Source: Ophiodon elongatus (taxonomy: Eukaryota; Chordata; Actinopteri; Perciformes; Hexagrammidae). From it: a DNA stretch of 64,000 nt. The DNA lies in contig JACSYO010000928.1 in assembly GCA_016806645.1 (NCBI GenBank), positions 660,001 to 724,000 on the forward strand, in the 5' to 3' direction. This document shows positions 1-13,714 of the stretch, in pieces (positions within the stretch are counted from its first letter, which is position 1; each line of letters begins with the position of its first letter). Below the pieces are notes generated by a model. That model did not search any database. It saw only the letters and a list, made by a program, of their open reading frames with translations, and was not told the origin of the DNA. The position numbers were made by a program, and so were the translations under genes.

Positions 1-139
1 ATCTCAGGTCCTCTGATCTGAGACATGAGACGCTGTGTTTGTTCAGCCCCATTCAGGACTTTGTGTACTGTACACTGAATGAAATGCCTGATGTAGCCAT
101 GAATTAACTGCTGCTGGGCTTTGGGTTCCTGTGTCACCT

Positions 140-153
140 GTAACCACGGCAAC
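140..153 (+). promoter_or_regulatory. RFX X-box-like motif
   Basis: GTAACCACGGCAAC fits GTNRCCNNRGYAAC at every defined position. About one such match is expected by chance in a window this size, so function is unproven. Confidence 0.35.
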
Positions 154-808
154 AAGCAGCTAGTGCTGGGAGGAAAGTCCTTCAACTGTGGGGGGATTGT
201 GGCGGTAAAATGTCAGCTGGGTCTGAGACGCAGCGTCTTCAGAGGGAAAAGAGTGAGAGGAATTGAGTTTGTCTGACAGGTATCTCATCTTATATGTTAT
301 CAAGGTGATCGCCTAAAGTTTTAAAAAGGACAGCTTCATGTTGATTGTTGAAGATGGCGGCTACATGTATACCTCTTTGCAAAGACGCATGTTCTTGCAT
401 AAATGTCAAATGTAATATTAAAATAAAAAGGAGCATTTGACAGAGTAATACCTTTATTGATTTACTGATGACTGATGAAATTTGCAGGCTACAGGAAATC
501 ATTTTAAAATTAGAGCAATGTGTGATGTTACAGATTTTTTATCAGAAGCTATATTTCATGTGTACATGTTTTCCTATTAAGTGCTGGGAAAGTTATTTGT
601 CATCATCCGTCTCTGCAGGTCCACTTTATATTTAACCCTATGGACAATATATAAAAAAATGTATTTGTTGTGCCTGTGTTGTTTGCCAGAGGAGAGGTTA
701 GTTGACTGTGGAACTGAGAAATTACACTGAACTAGATTATAGTTTCATTATCTAAACAAAAGGTAAAGCACAAAGAACAAATCTCCCTCTTACGACCGAA
801 TGTTGTCT

Positions 809-810
<2 letters not shown>

Positions 811-850
<40 letters not shown>
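811..850. repeat. (AC)20 microsatellite
   Basis: Perfect AC dinucleotide array. Confidence 0.97.
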
Positions 851-853
<3 letters not shown>

Positions 854-2689
854 CAGTACGTCACTCCCATATGAGAACAATTACATGGCCTGCTCCCGTG
901 AATAAATTAGTCTAATCAAGTTTTCTCTTCCCTGACATCCGTGCCTAAATCCCTTGCTCCATGAAAAGCTCAAAGCACCCCCCATCCGTCCATTAGTCCT
1001 TCTCTCCTGTATAGTCTGCAGCCAGCATAAGTAGGAGACACACTTATGTTTTCCTATAGAGCACAGGCTTTCATGAGCAGTCAGCACTTCACAATTTTAA
1101 AAGGTAAAGGGAACCAGAATAACCGCCTCTTGGTTCTTTACCTACGCCAACTATTTCCATCCATGTCTGTCCAAAATGTCATCACAAGACATTTATGTGA
1201 AATTGTCATGATTAGCATCTGAATTCTGGACTTATGGAGTTATTTTCTGGTTGCTTTGTGTAGGAATTAAATTTGCCTCTGAGTTTGGTGTGCATGAAGA
1301 CATCAAAATAGGTGTAATAGAAGACCTTTAAGTACACTTGGTATTAAGCCTTACGGAGGGAGTCTGAACCACTTGTAAATGATCCAGTGATTAGCTGCAC
1401 GTAAAAAGAGAGTTGCAGTGGTTCAAGCGGGACAACAAAAGGCAAGAATGATCATCTCCATATGGAGGAGAAATTAGTTGAGCAATATTCCATCCGTAGG
1501 TAAGAAGAACAGCTCAAATCCTTGACACGCTGGTCGAGACTAAGAGAATGAAGGAATAAAAGATGTCAATACGTTCCTTCACTTTGTGGGACAGAAATAA
1601 GCCATTATTTATCTGCACTGAGCAGTACAACGTGATATAATGATCAGTTTTGATTATATTAAATCATTTTGTTGAAATTTTTAGACTAAATATTATTGAC
1701 AGATTATTATTAGTTTTGAAGGTATAGCCTATAATAATCATCTTCCTGTTGGAAAGCCGAGCCAAAGGCAGGAAGCGATTGTTAATATGGTAGAGGAAGA
1801 GATAATACGGATGGGATATTAAAGATCACATACTAATACTCAGTCACACAAGCAAACCAACACACACACGTACACACTTTTGTGTTATGGAAGAAATGCA
1901 TGTATGTTATGTCACGTACTCCTCGGGGTTAATGCCAATTTTGAGATGAAGAACAGGAAAATCTATGTGTGCGCAAACTATATTTTCATTTACCCCGCTG
2001 TATCTGTCCATTTATGCTTGTTCACCTATTTCTGCAGGCATTAATAAATGTTGTGTTTCACACTATACTGAACACTCTTCTCTTTCCCTCCCTCCCTTTT
2101 TTCTGGGGAAGACTTCTGTTACATGACATCCCGCGCTAGCTATACTAGTCTTGTCTCCTGGCAACAGATGTCTTCCTTTCTGGCACACTGAGTGCTCACT
2201 GTGACAGTACACCTGGCACAGCAGACACATCGTATATGACCAAAAACTAAAGCATAGGATGCAGCACATGTCCCGCTGTCAGTGACTTACTGTATGGACA
2301 AAAAGGACTTTAGCTTCAAACACACAGCATACACTTAGACACAGGAAGGCCAACCATTGAGTTTCACTATTGGGAAACAATAGTTGCTATGAAACCACGC
2401 ACGCATTGACAGTTGAACAAAGCAGCTAAAAACAAGATTTTACTCAAGAAAACGCCTGTAACCAAGGAAAATTAGCAAAGCCAATAGTTACTAAGTGATT
2501 GAGAGTAAATATTCCCAGCAGTGGTTCATTTGTTCATACAGAGTCTCTGTTGAGTTCGCATTAACAACATAGTAGTAATGGGCAAATCTAACAGCAGCAG
2601 ATTAGAATCAGAGTGGGTTCTCACTAAAATATAATAAAATATAAAACTGGGGAAATGAAGGTCAAGCTTTTTCTTCAACAAAGCGTGCG

Positions 2690-2773
2690 TCGCATGCTGT
2701 ACTTATTGTAAAACACCATGAGGAAAATTTTTGATATTGGTCTGTATAAATAAAATTGACCTGACTTGACTTA
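2690..2773 (+). mobile_element. LINE-type 3' tail remnant
   Basis: The stretch ...TTGGTCTGTATAAATAAAATTGACCTGACTTGACTT (ending 2773) matches the common fish retrotransposon tail with repeated TTGAC units. Only the tail and a short flank are recognisable. The left boundary is uncertain. Confidence 0.5.
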
Positions 2774-3359
2774 ATCCTCTCTTATTTTGTTGATAGCAGT
2801 TAAAAAGTGATTAACAATGTCGTCTCACAGGAAATAGGTCCTACGGTGTCAATCACAAACCCACAGATTATGTCATTGTCAAGATATCACGTGACAGACG
2901 CACATTCAGTTTCTGAAAAAAACGACACAACTCAATTTCCTATCACAGAATTGCTCATGATTTAACTTTTATAACCATTGGAAGCAGGTATAAGACCCGT
3001 GAGTGCTTTTGTTCCAGGGAGCAAATTGAATCCACATTCCTGCTCTAATCGATCCAAACGGTGCCGTGCTGTAAAAAATGGAGTGAATGAGAAGCATTAC
3101 TACTGTTACTGCTACTGACAGACAACACCTTCTGGACAGCACAGGGAAAAAAGACAAACTGTCCAACTGAATGGCAGCATGGCAAAATGAAATATGTATG
3201 ATGATGTGTTGTTTACAAAGAATGGAATATCATATATAAATCAACATGATTTTGTGTCCATTATTTCATGTTATTATGCTAGTAATGCATGTAGGAGCAT
3301 TTAGATTGCGTCTCAACGGCTCTCAACATGGTGCTGACAGCAAGTGGTGCACGCTAACA

Positions 3360-3727
3360 TGCACTAAAAGCACTCCCGGCCGCCCAGCCATGTAAGGAGT
3401 CGGGTTCATCAACAAAGCCCGGGACCCCCACTGACTCTGACTCTTACATCCCCAGGACAATTTCCTTCAACACCCTTGCACACTTTTCTTTTCTTTATTA
3501 AAATACACAAGACACTTTTATTTTATAACATATACTTGTTTTAAAGAACTGTTATCTGTTTGTTGTTTACCATATTTATCTTTAAATTATGTCTCGATTA
3601 TTGTTTTTATTATTTGTATTGTTTTATTCTATGTCTATGTTTATTGTTATGCACTTTTCACCTCGTCAAATTCCTTGTATGTGCAATGTACTTGGCAAAT
3701 AAATGATTCTGATTCTGATTCTGAGAA
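3360..3727 (+). mobile_element. LINE 3'-end fragment (fish CR1/L2-like tail)
   Basis: The segment ends ...CACTTTTCACCTCGTCAAATTCC, then CTTGGCAAATAAATGATTCT followed by repeated GATTCT. That tail structure is characteristic of truncated fish non-LTR retrotransposons. The GC-rich start (CCCGGCCGCCCAGCC) and the AT-rich 3' UTR-like middle fit a 5'-truncated copy inserted in plus orientation. No reverse transcriptase frame remains. The left boundary is approximate. Confidence 0.65.
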
Positions 3728-5600
3728 GCTTGGAAAACAACACACACACAGACAGAGAGTGACTTCATTCTCTGCTCAGGTAGCGATTACTCCACTATAT
3801 CTTTAAATAGCAATAGCTGCTCTAGCAATGTTCAGAATGTTAAATACAGCTCCTTTAATATTCTATTGCCGGTATTCTCTGCTGACCTCACCTAATTTCA
3901 CCGTCCGGCTCTCTCATTAATCTCTCACTAAAATGCTATCTGGTTTTCCGTCTACCGCTTTCCTGATTCTATGGGAATGCAGCATTAGACACACTTAACT
4001 TACTTTTCAACCACACACACACTAGCACAGATGAATCAGGTCAAATTCTTGGGTTTGTGTTACCATGAAAAACTAGTTAAAATTAAGCTTTTTATTTAAC
4101 CACAATGAAACATCTGACATTAACTGTTATGCTAATGTCGGTAACCAATGTGTTCTATTTTCATGACAAAATGTGTCCTATATAACTCAAGCTTAGTATA
4201 AGAAAACTTACATTAACGTAGGAAAGAAAAATTGGGAAACAACAATAAGTTGTTCAACAAGACAGAATTACTTTCAATATGAACTGTTAATGTTAAATGT
4301 AGTTGTTGCTGTCATCATAGCAAGAGACGATGGTGGCAACAACCATTGTTGTGATTACATAAAGTCTGTGGGAGCCATTGATTTCCAACCATCTCTAAGT
4401 CTTTGGTCTCTTTTTCTGTTTTCTAGAGAGGAATGCAAGGATGGGTGGAGGGATGCACAGGCAGGTGAACGGATGGGACTTACTTCTTGTGCTGATTCTC
4501 CTTTCGGTCAGCGGAGCCCAGACTCTGGAAATAAGAGAAGAAAAACAGACATTACAATCACCACCTAAGACAGAACCATTGTGGTGCTTCATCTATAAGG
4601 GGGAACTTTGCTGATTTTCAACGGGCTTTGTACCGTTGCCATTTGGATGGTATGCGCGAATGAATGATGTTCGGCTTCCCTTTGTGTCCAGAGCTCCCTG
4701 CTCATCTGTTTTGCGTCATCCGGCGGACACTCACGAATAACCAACACAGAGGGAAGTCGAACATGTTCATATCACTCCAAATGCATCCCGTTGAAAATCG
4801 TCAGTTTCCCTTTAATTACTATCTTGTACAGAGCATGCTGCAAAACCATGGGTAGGTCAGAGGCAATTCCCCTTGTATTTTGTTGTATTCATGTGGGCTT
4901 GGCTGTTCTGAAAAATAGCTTGTAAAAAAGAACATTTAGTTAAGGATCTGCTCAAATGTACTACCCTCAATCAAAGCAAGTGAATTAAGCTAAAAGACAA
5001 TCCTATTACACAAACACAAAGACGGAGATATTCGTTTTGCCCCCTAAATTGAGTTTAGGTTATTACAGTCGAGGTGACCAACAGTAATTTACAGTATGTC
5101 TCAACCCTCCCACTAATCTGGCAAAACCAATCAAGTGATCAATGCAACCCTGTGAGAACCAATTACATGGGTAATGACCTCGTCTCCAGTAAAAAAGAAT
5201 TAACTCCCTGGTTACAATAAAAAAAACAAAAAAACAAGTGGATTTATCAAAATGTGGTGTGCAAGCACATGTGCAGGTATGTTTGAATGTGAGGCGAGGC
5301 ACGAGACTTCAGAAAGTGTAAAAGCCTTTTCCCTGATGACGAAGACAACTGAGTTCAGAAACTCCAGATGCAGAAATAATACCTCCCGCCAGCTCTCCTC
5401 AACAGGGGTCGTTTGGATACATCCCTCCGGCAGAGCCAACTTATTAGGCACACATGCACAGAACACCCACTGACACAAAAACACACACACCTATACACAG
5501 ACACACATAGTATCCCCCTGCTGTTTACTTCTTCTGGAGGTGTATAGCCCTCAGTGGTGACACGTGCTGAGACAGACAGTAGCACACACAGGAGACACTC

Positions 5601-5601
<1 letters not shown>

Positions 5602-5631
<30 letters not shown>
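5602..5631. repeat. (AC)15 microsatellite
   Basis: Perfect AC array; open frames crossing it are repeat artefacts. Confidence 0.95.
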
Positions 5632-5633
<2 letters not shown>

Positions 5634-6448
5634 CTGGCCTTGGGCTGGAGGCATTTTTGGAGTGAAATTCTGTTGCTGTTTTGCATTTTCTTCTTTGGCA
5701 AGGAGGCTAATTCATATTCCTGATATGAACAAAATAAAATACAGTGCAATGCAATATGGTTTCAAGACTCACAGAGGCTCTCCTCAAGAATACGTTCACT
5801 GAGTCCTAAACCCCTAATTTGCCTAATGAAGATGGTCCCAGGGTGCATTGGGCCAGAGGCAGAGCGCACGGTAGACGGGTTGCTAATCGTACATAGAAGA
5901 ACAGCTCGGTCAAGTTTGAAAGCAAAACCCTTCGTGAGATGGTGGTAAAGGCATGGATGTATTCAGAGAACTGACTACCGTGTTTCAAGATGGCGCCCCA
6001 TTCATATATTTTACACCCTTTGTAATGATTGTGTATGGCAAATGGGCCACATTGCATCACAAAAACTGCAATTCCAACTGTGGTAACTGTGTTGCCAGGG
6101 GCTTGGGTGCAGGCGGCATGTTCTAACCATATCTCATGTCGTGTCACAGGTGTGAAGCGGTAGTTCTTGGTAACACGGACTGTCAGTTGAGCCAGTAATG
6201 GACATCTGCTAGTGACTTTGGTGCGAGCTCCTTTTCTACGACTCTCCAATTAGGTGTTTGAGCGGTACAGTACAGTGAGTGTATCCTCAAAAAAGAAGCG
6301 AGGAAGCATGCCCTCCCTTTGAATCTAAAACTGAACATCAGAGAAAACCGATGTTTTGAGTGTGAGTGTGTGAATGTGTGTGTGCACTTTTATGTGAGCA
6401 GTGCAATGACATTTTGACCAGCAAGTGACTCCTCTCTGACGTTTTGAG

Positions 6449-6480
6449 TGTGCGTGTGTGTGTGTGTGTGTGTGCGTGTG
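6449..6480. repeat. (GT)n microsatellite, interrupted by GC steps
   Basis: GT array with two GCGT interruptions, within a GT-rich stretch from about 6358. Confidence 0.93.
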
Positions 6481-6703
6481 CATGCTTTTATGTGTGCAGT
6501 GCAGTGACATTTTGGCCAACGATTGACATCTCTGTGCGTTTAAGTCTGCATATGAGTTTCATCCTCCTGGTGGGGACAGGATAGGCCATACAGAGTGACT
6601 GACCTTTAACCTCCCTGCTCCCCCACAGTGCACTCAGGCAGTGCCACTCTGCCATGGGGATGAGGGTAGGTGGGTGTCCTTCATTTGAAATACAGGTCTG
6701 TGG

Positions 6704-6765
6704 AGAGGGGGGTGGGAGGGGGGGGGGGGGGGGGGGGTGGGGGGGGGGGGGGGGGGGGGGGGGGG
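6704..6765 (+). repeat. Near-pure poly-G tract (about 60 bases)
   Basis: G runs broken only by single A or T residues. The plus strand could fold into a G-quadruplex. A tract this long is also prone to sequencing and assembly length error. Confidence 0.95.
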
Positions 6766-7888
6766 AAGGAGCACTATTTGAGAGCAACCTTTCAGGCTGA
6801 AGTAATGGCCGCATCAGAACATGAATAAACCGGCTGTGAGTAGTGATTTTTCAGGCAGAAACGTTCCCTAAATTGTCCACTTTACAGGAATACCAATACT
6901 ATAGAATTACAAGCAATTGCAGCATTGTAGTCGATTATTTGACAACAAATTTTCAAGCAATTCTGTTGCTCTTGTCATAAAATGCCCACCTTCATAACTT
7001 GGAATCATATTCGGAATCGTGCTATATTAATGTCTTAAAGCATGACTACATCCTGGTGGATGATTAGGGTTGAATATGAAGAACCTGAAATCTATGACCA
7101 GTGTGAACACTTATGACCAAACAAACAAGTATCAAAAAGCATTCTCCATGTGACAGTGTGTCACAAACAAAATATATATAGCATGTGAAGTTATGGAATC
7201 AAGCTTCAATTGAAATGCTGTGAATACCATCAGACACATTTTGCCTCTCACAAACTCGCGTCACGGTATTCCTGCAACCTGCCACCTGCATCCCCGCTCA
7301 TCTGTCCACGTGTCCACAGAAAGCATCACTCACAATCATACAAAAATGAGAGCAAAATTTCAAATCAGAACTAACAGCTCATGTTCAATCTCAGCTCATT
7401 TCCTTCTCCGTGCATCTTTCACCAGCCGATACTCAGTCCTTAAATCCCCTTGTGCCAAAAAAAAACATGTTTCCATGCCAATGGAAGCCGGAGACATCAC
7501 ACCTGACAACTATTGGAACTACTCTTAACACCTTAGTCAATTATCCTAATGATAGGTACGTACGGGACACATCACATAGTAAATCATAAATCATGAAAAA
7601 AGACCACATGGAAGGGATTATAAGGCTCTAATATGAATAAATACATAGGAATCAATTAGTCAGTTCTAAAAATATTCATCAGCTTACAGTTTTACCCACA
7701 GGCTTCCGTTTACATCTTTCTTAGTGTGTGTATGGATCAGGTGTGTGAATGAATACCTTTACAGCAGGTACAAACTTTACATTCCCTCAGCGCTGTGTGT
7801 CATGAATATATGCTGTATTCGTGCCAAATGCCTCAAATGCATAATCCTCGTAACATATGTCTCTTTAAATACTGACTAATGAGCAAAC

Positions 7889-7905
7889 AAAAAAAAAAAA
7901 AAAAA
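7889..7905. repeat. Poly-A run
   Basis: 17 consecutive A bases, with no adjacent retroposon body recognised. Confidence 0.9.
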
Positions 7906-8296
7906 TACACAAGCAGTAATACACATAAAAAACACCATAAAATCTGCAGAATACCTTCACTTTGAGTCCATTCATTCCAGCACTCACACACATACCTGTC
8001 GAGTCCAACCCAGTGAACCCAGCCGGGGAACGTTACTCCACTCTCCCTTGATTTCTTTTTCTCTCTTTCAAAAGAGAAACCCAAAGTCCTCACCACGGTG
8101 TTCCAGTGGTGGCTCTAATTGCTGTTTACCTGTCCGACTTCAACTCTATAGCTCCGTTTTCCCTCCCTCCCTGTCGAACTCTCTCTATTTTCCGTTTTTT
8201 TTTTTTTCTGTCTAAAGCCGTTGGTCACACGAAGGTTTGTGAAGCTTACTCCGACGGCGGCTGCTACCGCCACTGACTTGTTGTACTTTAATTGTG

Positions 8297-8309
8297 GTTG
8301 CTAGGCGAT
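8297..8309 (+). promoter_or_regulatory. RFX X-box-like motif
   Basis: GTTGCTAGGCGAT shares the ten-base core GTTGCTAGGC with the sites at 32319 and 50763. Confidence 0.3.
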
Positions 8310-9704
8310 AAGCTTCTCCAATTCTGCACACAGTGAGAAGGGGAGGACAGGAGCGGAGGGGGGGGAGAAAGTGAGAGAATATGTGGCAAGGGGGGGGAGA
8401 AAGAGAGAGAGAGAGGGGCTCATTATAGACACAGTAGCCTGAAGAGAATGATCGGCAGGGAGGAGGGGAAAGGTTTACAGGAAGAGAAGAAGTTGTACAG
8501 ATGAGACACATGGGTGGATGGAGAAGAGCGGACCTCACAAAGCAGGTGCACTTCCTTCCTTTTACTCCGGGACCTTGAGCAGCCTGGAGCGCTTAAGCCG
8601 GAGCAACAGCACACTTGGAGGATTTGTTATACTACTTAAAATGTACAAGCATTTAAGGAATTTCTGAACACACATTTGTTGAAACCCTGTCACTTTTCTG
8701 CCTTTAAAAAAAATTGGTTGGTAGTAGCTTTGCACTCATTAAAACAGGAAAACTGAAACTACAGCCTTGTTGTCCAATTCTGTTAAGAATCTAGAGTCAG
8801 CAGTAAATAAACAATTAGCTAATTATCAGTTTGAGCCCACAACTCCCTCCTGCTAATTGTTGTCTTTGAGCTATACAGGTGTCTAAAGCTCAAATTAGCC
8901 ATTGTGTGCATAAACATACTTACTAATGGATTTCCACGCCATTGTTGCAGTTGTCAGATTAAAGAACGCTTCATATGGCATTTATATAAAGTGAGCAAGA
9001 ACAAAACTTGGTACAATGAGTGACATCTTTGATCAGCCGAGAACAGCAGCTAGTCATCGACATACTGTGGTTGAAAAGGAAAATTGATTTTAGAGCAAGA
9101 TTCCAATACGTCATAGTTTAAATACATAGTGATGAGCTCTCAAAACATAAACGATTTCTACTACACCGTCAAACTTACCAAAGAGACACTGCGAGAGTGT
9201 GAGAGTTCAGTCACTTGAACATGTCAATCATCAGACATGGGTAACATTTCTCCGTCAGAGTGGAGAACCAGTTAGCCCCTATTACCATTAAAACTGTGAA
9301 CATGTGGTGAGTGACTCACATTGGACCTATTGACCGATGATATTCTTGAGACAAGTCCTTTACATAAGAGGTGAGCATGAGACTCTGATTACGCATTGTA
9401 ACGTATAAATGGCACCATCTGTGTGTAATTTTCTTTTAATTAAATAATATATTCAAAGTCAAGAGGCACTTACATGGTAGCCCGTTGTACTACAGTTAAG
9501 CACACACAAACTAATACAATACATTTATGATTGCCATATAATTTATTACAGCACACATCCTGCAAACGCATGAAACTTTTGGTTCATCTAAAATATGATT
9601 ACAGTTTAGCGACTTTTCTTTATTTGTGTAAGTGGAATACTGTTAATGCGTTTCATCTTGTTTATCTGTGGGTGTTATATTATATTACCTGTTGGAGAGG
9701 TAAC

Positions 9705-9734
9705 AATAGCCGTGTTTTTTAATAGCCGTGTTTT
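9705..9734. repeat. 14-bp tandem duplication
   Basis: AATAGCCGTGTTTT occurs at 9705-9718 and again at 9721-9734, separated by TT. It looks like a small slippage duplication. Confidence 0.9.
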
Positions 9735-10020
9735 CATTCAATTGTCAAGTGAATTTTAAGCTAACTTTTGAAATGTCGCGAAAAAAGGAATGTGATTCGC
9801 CGTGTTTCTATCCACTGGTTTGAGGTGAATGAACTTGCCTAGACGGCTAAAGCGTAGTTTCATCAGAAGTTGGCGCTCTAGGCTATGCATGGCTCTAATC
9901 TGTCAATAAACCGAGTAGTAGTATCGTGCAACTAACACATGTAACGATGAAAAAAATGGAATTTGTTGCAATTGGGCATGTTTTAATTGTTCTCACATGT
10001 CGCTCGCGTGTGTGCGTCCA

Positions 10021-10085
10021 TGAATGAGTGAGTGGGTGGGTGAGTGAGTGAGTGAGTGGGTGAGTGAGTGAGTGAGTGAGTGGGT
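10021..10085. repeat. (GTGA)n / (GTGG) tetranucleotide array
   Basis: About 16 imperfect GAGT units with GGGT variants. Confidence 0.95.
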
Positions 10086-11408
10086 AGCTCCGTGTTGTCC
10101 ACGGCTAATCTTGCATTCTGCTGCAACCATCTGGATATTAGTTTGGGTCGCCGGTTATGGCTGCATGCACATGGACCCCCCTCGTGGTTGTCACTTGAAA
10201 CCTAAATAAACACGGCAAGTTGAAATTTTACTCGGGAGATGGACCTGAGATGCGTGCCTGCACAGAGCCGGTGCAGACATCTGCATAGATTAAAATGAGA
10301 GCGTATCTGTTGAGTGAGACGAGCGAGTGAAAAAAACACATCTCATACACTCACAGTCTGGATTCATTGAATCACACAATACAGCAGTGGTTGGTGCAGA
10401 CACACCTGTCGGAGTGCTGCACTCTACTAAGTGCACCTTTCTAGTACTGGTCATGTTCCACACCATCCAGAGACAAAGACAAGCATTTGTGCATGATAGA
10501 AAAATCCAGGAAGAAGAAGCCAGCAGAAACAGCTGATCGATCAAGTGCGAATCATGTCAGAATTTATTCGGCAAAGGCATTTCCATAACCAATTTAACAT
10601 ATCAACTCCTTTTTGAACAAAAGCAAAATCTATTTCGAGCAAGCGTAAAAACTTTTTTGCACAATTGAGGAGGTTTTACTGAATTTTGCGGTTTCCATGC
10701 AGCTTTTTCATATCGGTCTAAAAGGATGATTCTACACATGAAAACCGGCATGCAAACAGCGCATGTGGAGAGCACGGAGCATGAACAGTTAGCAAATCAT
10801 GCTTCCTCTTCTAGAAATGGCCCGCCCGCTCAGACTTTAGCTCTGGAGGACGTCAATATAAATCAATTTAGTCATGGAATCTACATTGTGCTTAGTGTCT
10901 GGCGACCTTTAGTTTGGCTGTGGGTAACTGCTGTGGTTGAGTCTCTGTGGCTGTACATATGTGCATGTATGTGTGTTGTCATGGTGTCTTATGACTCACT
11001 GTGTGTTTTCAGTGCCCGGCTGTGGGCACACACAAATCTCTGCCACCTCATTGTCCAGTAAGCGAGTACTGTGCAGTCTGAGCACAGAGTGGTCTAGGAA
11101 ACATTACTCAGAGCTGGTGGAAATGTCAAAGATGTCGGCATTGCTCTGAAAGGTAACACAGGAAACACTGTCATACTTTCTTTTTTTATCCCCCCCCCCC
11201 CCAATTTCGTTCTTGTGTCCACCCATGCCTCCATCCACCCTTGCTTTGCGCAAAAAATAAAATCCACCTGCCAATTTCTCCAGCTGAGACTAGAGGCCAT
11301 GGAGCACCCAGCATGCAACGCTGAGGGGCCACAGCAGGCAGTCCCAACACCTGTCAGTCAGGAGAAGCTTTTCTAATTATAACACACACAATTACACACA
11401 CATCCCAA

Positions 11409-11410
<2 letters not shown>

Positions 11411-11460
<50 letters not shown>
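11411..11460. repeat. (CA)25 microsatellite
   Basis: Perfect CA array. Confidence 0.97.
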
Positions 11461-11461
<1 letters not shown>

Positions 11462-13252
11462 CACCCATTCTCATAAATGCACACAGCCACACACACGTTT
11501 AGCAACATCCTTGAAAGGCTCTCAATGGGTTCCGGTGGCCTTTCCATCTTTCCTTCCTCTACAGGCTTCTGGGAGGAGATTGTGACAGCTGGCTTCAGGT
11601 TACAATCTATGCACTGCAAAGCCTCCCAACAACAACAATAATGTAATAATACGACAGCTACAAATAATTAGTATTATGGGTGCAACTTATTATATATATA
11701 TACACAATCTTAAAAACTGCTGTTAGATTCTAACTGTGAGTGATGAAAGTGAACATTCTGAAATATACAGTAAATTTCTGGAATAGAAACATTTTCCATC
11801 TACTTGCTAAACAAACGCATATGGCTGTTGATGGAGGAGCAAAGCAACAGCAGCACTAAAAACATGTAATTCTATCTGAAGCATAAGTAAACAAATATAC
11901 ATTCATGCAAATCACAGATATAACTCTTAGTATGTCCTCACAGAGCCACTTCGACAAAACCATTACAACAGCTTTGAGATACAACGCGTCCACCACTGTG
12001 ACCAACTAGCAACAATTGGCCAGTCAATTTGCCAAACTGTGAGTTTTATGACATTTACAGCCATCTGCTGTCCTTTATGCTAGTTGTTGCATCAACGTGC
12101 TCATTTTCACTGCTGAATCGATTGCCAGATTTGTTTGGACTCAGGGCAACATTCTGCGTGCTGTGGTAACAAAGCACAACCCGATTATAAACAACAGCTC
12201 AAAGCAGTCAACTGGGGGCCTCCTATGCATCTGGGTTGGCAGAGAGAACAGGCAGAGTGAGAAGGTGAAAGAGAGGGAGAGAGGTATAGACAGATGTATT
12301 GAAAACATTGAGAAAAAAAATGGGAGAATGAAGGGAAAGATGGTAAAAGGAAGCCAAATAAATTGAAATTAGGCACGGTGGTTCTTGGTGTAATTATACC
12401 TCGACCTTTTGTTATTCTAAAAGTCGACAAAAATTTAGAGTTGGGCAAAAGCTTTGCACAAATCATGACAAGGTGGTTTTAGGTTTACACAAGACTTCCT
12501 GAAGATGTGTGGTTTATATATTTACAGAATACAAACACAAATATGCTCCATAAATTTAGAACAATAACAAATAACGAAGAACGACGTGGAGGTACCGTAT
12601 TGTAGGATTGGAACAGTGTGTTTTTCTTCCCTTTTTTTTTCTTGTGCTAATCCATTTTCCACTGTGGTGGTATAGACAGAATTAATAGGGCTCTTAAAAA
12701 CTCAGACACTTCTGAGGCAAAGAAAAAAGAGGGAAGGAAAACAGATGACAAAGGAGAGCTGACAAACAGATACATGAAAATAGGAAAACAAATGAAGAGA
12801 AAGACCGCGAGGCGAAGGGGGACAGCTAGCCAGGCACGTACACATTTACAGGTGAGCAGGTGAAAACTACAAGATGACTGAAGGACAGTTTGAGCTGGCA
12901 TCACAAATGCGTGTGGCGAGCTTCCTGATTTCCCTGACCAATCAAAACACGTCAACAGCGCTGGATGCTGAGCGAGTGACAGGGCGGGTCTTCTCTCCCT
13001 GTCTCACTGTCTCCACTTTTTACAATGTCATTATGTGTACAGGATTCCCCCTCCCAAGTCTTGTGGTCTGGGGACCAAAGGGACCAAAACATGGCTTGTA
13101 AATCAACACAGCAGAGAGAGACTATGGATATTTACCCATAAATCACTGCGGCGGAGCCACCTACAATCAGACTAATAGGGCTGGAAGACGTGCTGTCATC
13201 CAAGCCATGATGTCACCAAGCCTGAGCCTGTGGGTGTTGATGTTGGTGGTGG

Positions 13253-13256
<4 letters not shown>

Positions 13257-13319
<63 letters not shown>

Positions 13320-13352
13320 GGGATGCCTGCATATGTGGCTGTGGGTCTCTAG

Positions 13353-13412
<60 letters not shown>
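13257..13412. repeat. Compound (GT)n region: two long arrays 38 bases apart
   Basis: Arrays at 13257-13317 and 13356-13412 flank a short GGGGGATGCCTGC... spacer. Further GT-rich sequence follows to about 13500, then an opposite-phase AC array at 13684-13713. Confidence 0.96.
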
Positions 13413-13414
<2 letters not shown>

Positions 13415-13682
13415 GGGGTTGTCTGAGTATGTGGTGGTAGGTCTACGGCACTGCTTGTGTAAGTGTCTGTGGTGAGTGTGTGTGTGGTGTATGTGGGAGG
13501 CGGGATGTCTGTTTATATGGGTTTGTGTGGATTAGGGTGGTCAGTATATACTTTCATCATGTTTCTGCATTTATGTACGTTACATTGGTCTATACACACA
13601 GACACACACACACACACTGGTATTCTATACCTCAGACTGGACTTAACACATGTAATAAACACACATTGACACACAGACACAT

Positions 13683-13683
<1 letters not shown>

Positions 13684-13713
<30 letters not shown>
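13684..13713. repeat. (AC)15 microsatellite
   Basis: AC array about 270 bases after the GT arrays. Together they form a potential imperfect hairpin. Confidence 0.94.

Positions 13714-13714
<1 letters not shown>

Larger units (their letters stand above)
1..2689. other. Gene-free stretch
   Basis: Apart from the AC array (811-850) and the X-box-like site at 140, this is ordinary AT-rich non-coding sequence. A second, weaker X-box-like GTTGCTATGAAAC is at 2383-2395. Open frames are under 75 codons. Confidence 0.7.
3728..8200. other. Gene-free stretch
   Basis: Microsatellites at 5602 and 6449 and the poly-G tract at 6704. The 147-codon minus-strand frame at 5806-6249 shows no splice support or family features. 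Nothing else is recognised. Confidence 0.6.

Noticed and set aside
5806..6249. 147-codon minus-strand frame
   Set aside because: No splice sites of appropriate quality, no recognisable motifs, composition not coding-like; a chance frame or old repeat.
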